From contig JAUWLY010000139.1 of assembly GCA_030613445.1 (NCBI GenBank), positions 1-7,291 on the forward strand: DNA of 7,291 nt. The letters run 5' to 3'. Numbering within the stretch: the stretch's first letter is position 1; each line of letters opens with the position of its first letter. The notes below the pieces were generated by a model. It was not told the origin of the DNA, did not search any database, and saw only the letters and a program-made list of their open reading frames with translations. Shown in pieces: positions 6,359 to 7,291 of the stretch. A program made the position numbers and the translations under genes. Origin of the DNA: Candidatus Stahliibacteriota bacterium (GTDB taxonomy: Bacteria > Hydrothermota > Tepidihabitantia > SM23-42).

Positions 6359-6386
6359 ATTCTATATGTGAAATACAGGAAGTCAA
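6359..6386 (-). promoter_or_regulatory. Promoter for the leftward gene block
   Basis: On the - strand TTGACT (6386-6381), a 16-bp spacer, then TAGAAT (6364-6359). Transcription would start near 6352, only about three bases before the ATG at 6349, implying a leaderless or nearly leaderless transcript. The -10 hexamer is the same as that of the promoter at 3422-3449. Confidence 0.65.
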
Positions 6387-6399
6387 GTGAATGCTGTTC

Positions 6400-6428
6400 T
6401 TGACATTGATTCTTGTAATGCGTATAAT
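6400..6428 (+). promoter_or_regulatory. Perfect consensus sigma-70 promoter of the beta-helix gene
   Basis: TTGACA (6400-6405), a 17-bp spacer, then TATAAT (6423-6428) matches both consensus hexamers exactly at optimal spacing. Transcription would begin near 6435, so the leader is about 12-14 bases and begins almost at the Shine-Dalgarno sequence. Strong constitutive expression would be expected unless it is repressed. Confidence 0.85.
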
Positions 6429-6436
6429 ACACCAAA

Positions 6437-6442
6437 GGGAGG
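6437..6442 (+). promoter_or_regulatory. Ribosome binding site setting the start of the beta-helix gene
   Basis: GGGAGG lies five bases before the ATG at 6448. The nearer ATG at 6444 is one base from the site and runs into TAA after five codons, so 6448 is the start. Confidence 0.85.
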
Positions 6443-6447
6443 TATGC

Positions 6448-7291
6448 ATGAACCAATTTAAAGTATTTCAAAGAGCAATACTCTGTTTACTCATGCTCAC
6501 ACTACCATTATGGGGCACAATTATCTATGTTCCATCACAATATCCAACCATTCAGCAGGGGTTAAATGCTGCACAGTATGGTGATACTGTATTAGTTGCG
6601 TCAGAAACTTATTCAGAAAACATCACCTGGCCGTCACAAGATGGCATATTTCTCATGTCAGAATCTGGACCAGCAGTGACCGCAATCAATGGTAGTGGTA
6701 TAGGACGAGTCCTTAATTTCCCAAATTATTCCTTTACACAAAACAGCGTCATCACTGGATTTACCATTGAAAATGGCACGGCAGAAAAAGGTGCAGGCAT
6801 TTACTTATACGGTTCACCATATATTGTAGGCAACATTATTCAACGAAATATCGCCCAGGGTACATCAACATGGGTATATGGTGGGGGAATTTTTTGTGAC
6901 GGCACCGGAACACCACGCATTGAAGCCAACACATTTATTGGTAATGTCACACGTGGTGAATACTGGAATTACGGAGCAGGCATCTATATTGATGACGATG
7001 TTTCTCCTCTTATTATCGGCAATACATTTGAAAGCGACTCAGCTATTGGTGGTTACTGGAATTATGGCGCAGGGATTTTCTGCGATCGCACATCATATCC
7101 CGATATCCGACATAATATCATACACTCAAATGTTGCTACTGGTGGCGATAGAGGCTATGGAGTCGGTATACACGTATATAATGACTGCCCGGCATATATA
7201 TTGTCAAATCTTATATATAACAATACAGCACAATCTGGTACCTGGAACTATGGCGCAGGCATTCATGTGAATAATGACGCAATAATTTACA
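6448..7291 (+). CDS. Exported right-handed parallel beta-helix repeat protein, 3' partial
   Basis: The frame is open to the window end (281 codons visible). Residues 1-24 look like a signal peptide (FK...R then ILCLLMLTLPLWG). Residues 26-59 carry the family opening YVPSQYPTIQQGLNAA, then GDTVLVA and Y.ENI, seen at the start of surface or secreted pectate-lyase-like beta-helix proteins. From residue 115 a repeat begins with G-x-G-I at 115, 145, 176, 207, 238 and 269, each followed by a P.I..N.I/F..N strand-turn pattern. WNYGAGI recurs three times. Such proteins act as adhesins, polysaccharide-binding proteins or lyases; no catalytic residues can be assigned. The C-terminus, which might carry a sorting domain, lies beyond the window. 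The gene diverges from the leftward block and has its own consensus promoter. Confidence 0.88.
   Translation, partial: MNQFKVFQRAILCLLMLTLPLWGTIIYVPSQYPTIQQGLNAAQYGDTVLVASETYSENITWPSQDGIFLMSESGPAVTAINGSGIGRVLNFPNYSFTQNSVITGFTIENGTAEKGAGIYLYGSPYIVGNIIQRNIAQGTSTWVYGGGIFCDGTGTPRIEANTFIGNVTRGEYWNYGAGIYIDDDVSPLIIGNTFESDSAIGGYWNYGAGIFCDRTSYPDIRHNIIHSNVATGGDRGYGVGIHVYNDCPAYILSNLIYNNTAQSGTWNYGAGIHVNNDAIIY
6790..7291 (+). repeat. Protein-coding tandem repeat, 93-base (31-residue) period
   Basis: GxGI codons begin at 6790, 6880, 6973, 7066, 7159 and 7252: one 90-base step, then four exact 93-base steps. Near-identical DNA marks units at 6961 (TACTGGAATTACGGAGCAGG), 7054 (TACTGGAATTATGGCGCAGG) and 7240 (ACCTGGAACTATGGCGCAGG). 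The array continues past the window end. Confidence 0.8.

Noticed and set aside
6878..7270. 130-codon + strand ORF
   Set aside because: It is a different frame of the beta-helix gene, which itself has no stop within the window. The real frame from 6448 has a signal peptide, promoter, ribosome site and repeat structure.

Overview
This is an A+T-rich bacterial window that is densely packed with genes. Every non-coding gap is shorter than 300 bases. Sigma-70-like promoters (TTGACA/T, 16-17 bp spacer, TATAAT/TAGAAT) and strong Shine-Dalgarno sites point to Bacteria. A putative lipoprotein, a Sec-type exported protein and a large exported beta-helix protein point to a cell with an envelope or periplasm, most likely Gram-negative-like. 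The beta-helix opening (YVPSQYPTIQQGLNAA...GDTVLVA...Y.ENI) is a style I associate with candidate lineages such as WOR-3, Cloacimonadota and other FCB-type anaerobes. That placement is a guess from recall, not a measurement.

Layout. (1) Bases 2-2373, + strand: a two-gene operon with a GlcD-type FAD-linked 2-hydroxyacid oxidoreductase (5' end outside the window) and its GlcF/HdrD-type iron-sulfur partner. Together they would move electrons from a hydroxyacid such as glycolate or lactate through FAD and [4Fe-4S] clusters to an acceptor. (2) Bases 2374-2628: a convergent intergenic region with two strong hairpins that sit in two diverged copies of one ~55-base element and probably terminate transcription from both sides. 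(3) Bases 2629-6349, - strand, read right to left: a 77-codon ORF that looks like the N-terminal stub of a D-2-hydroxyacid dehydrogenase, overlapping by ATGA a TPR-like protein; then an acidic secreted protein of unknown function; then a fused MsrA-MsrB methionine sulfoxide reductase lipoprotein; then a 252-residue membrane-anchored protein with an Sm-like-looking C-terminus. Separate promoter-like sites precede the first gene of this block, the msr gene and the 252-residue gene, so it is probably three transcription units. (4) Bases 6350-6447: back-to-back divergent promoters. (5) From 6448 to the window end, + strand: an exported right-handed beta-helix protein, open at the 3' end, with a regular 31-residue repeat.

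I see no tRNA, rRNA, CRISPR, transposase, phage or recognisable defence genes. The most notable points are the duplicated hairpin element, the unusually compact promoter/Shine-Dalgarno spacing, the altered metal-site motif in the GlcD-type enzyme, the hydroxyacid-dehydrogenase stub and two genes of unknown function.
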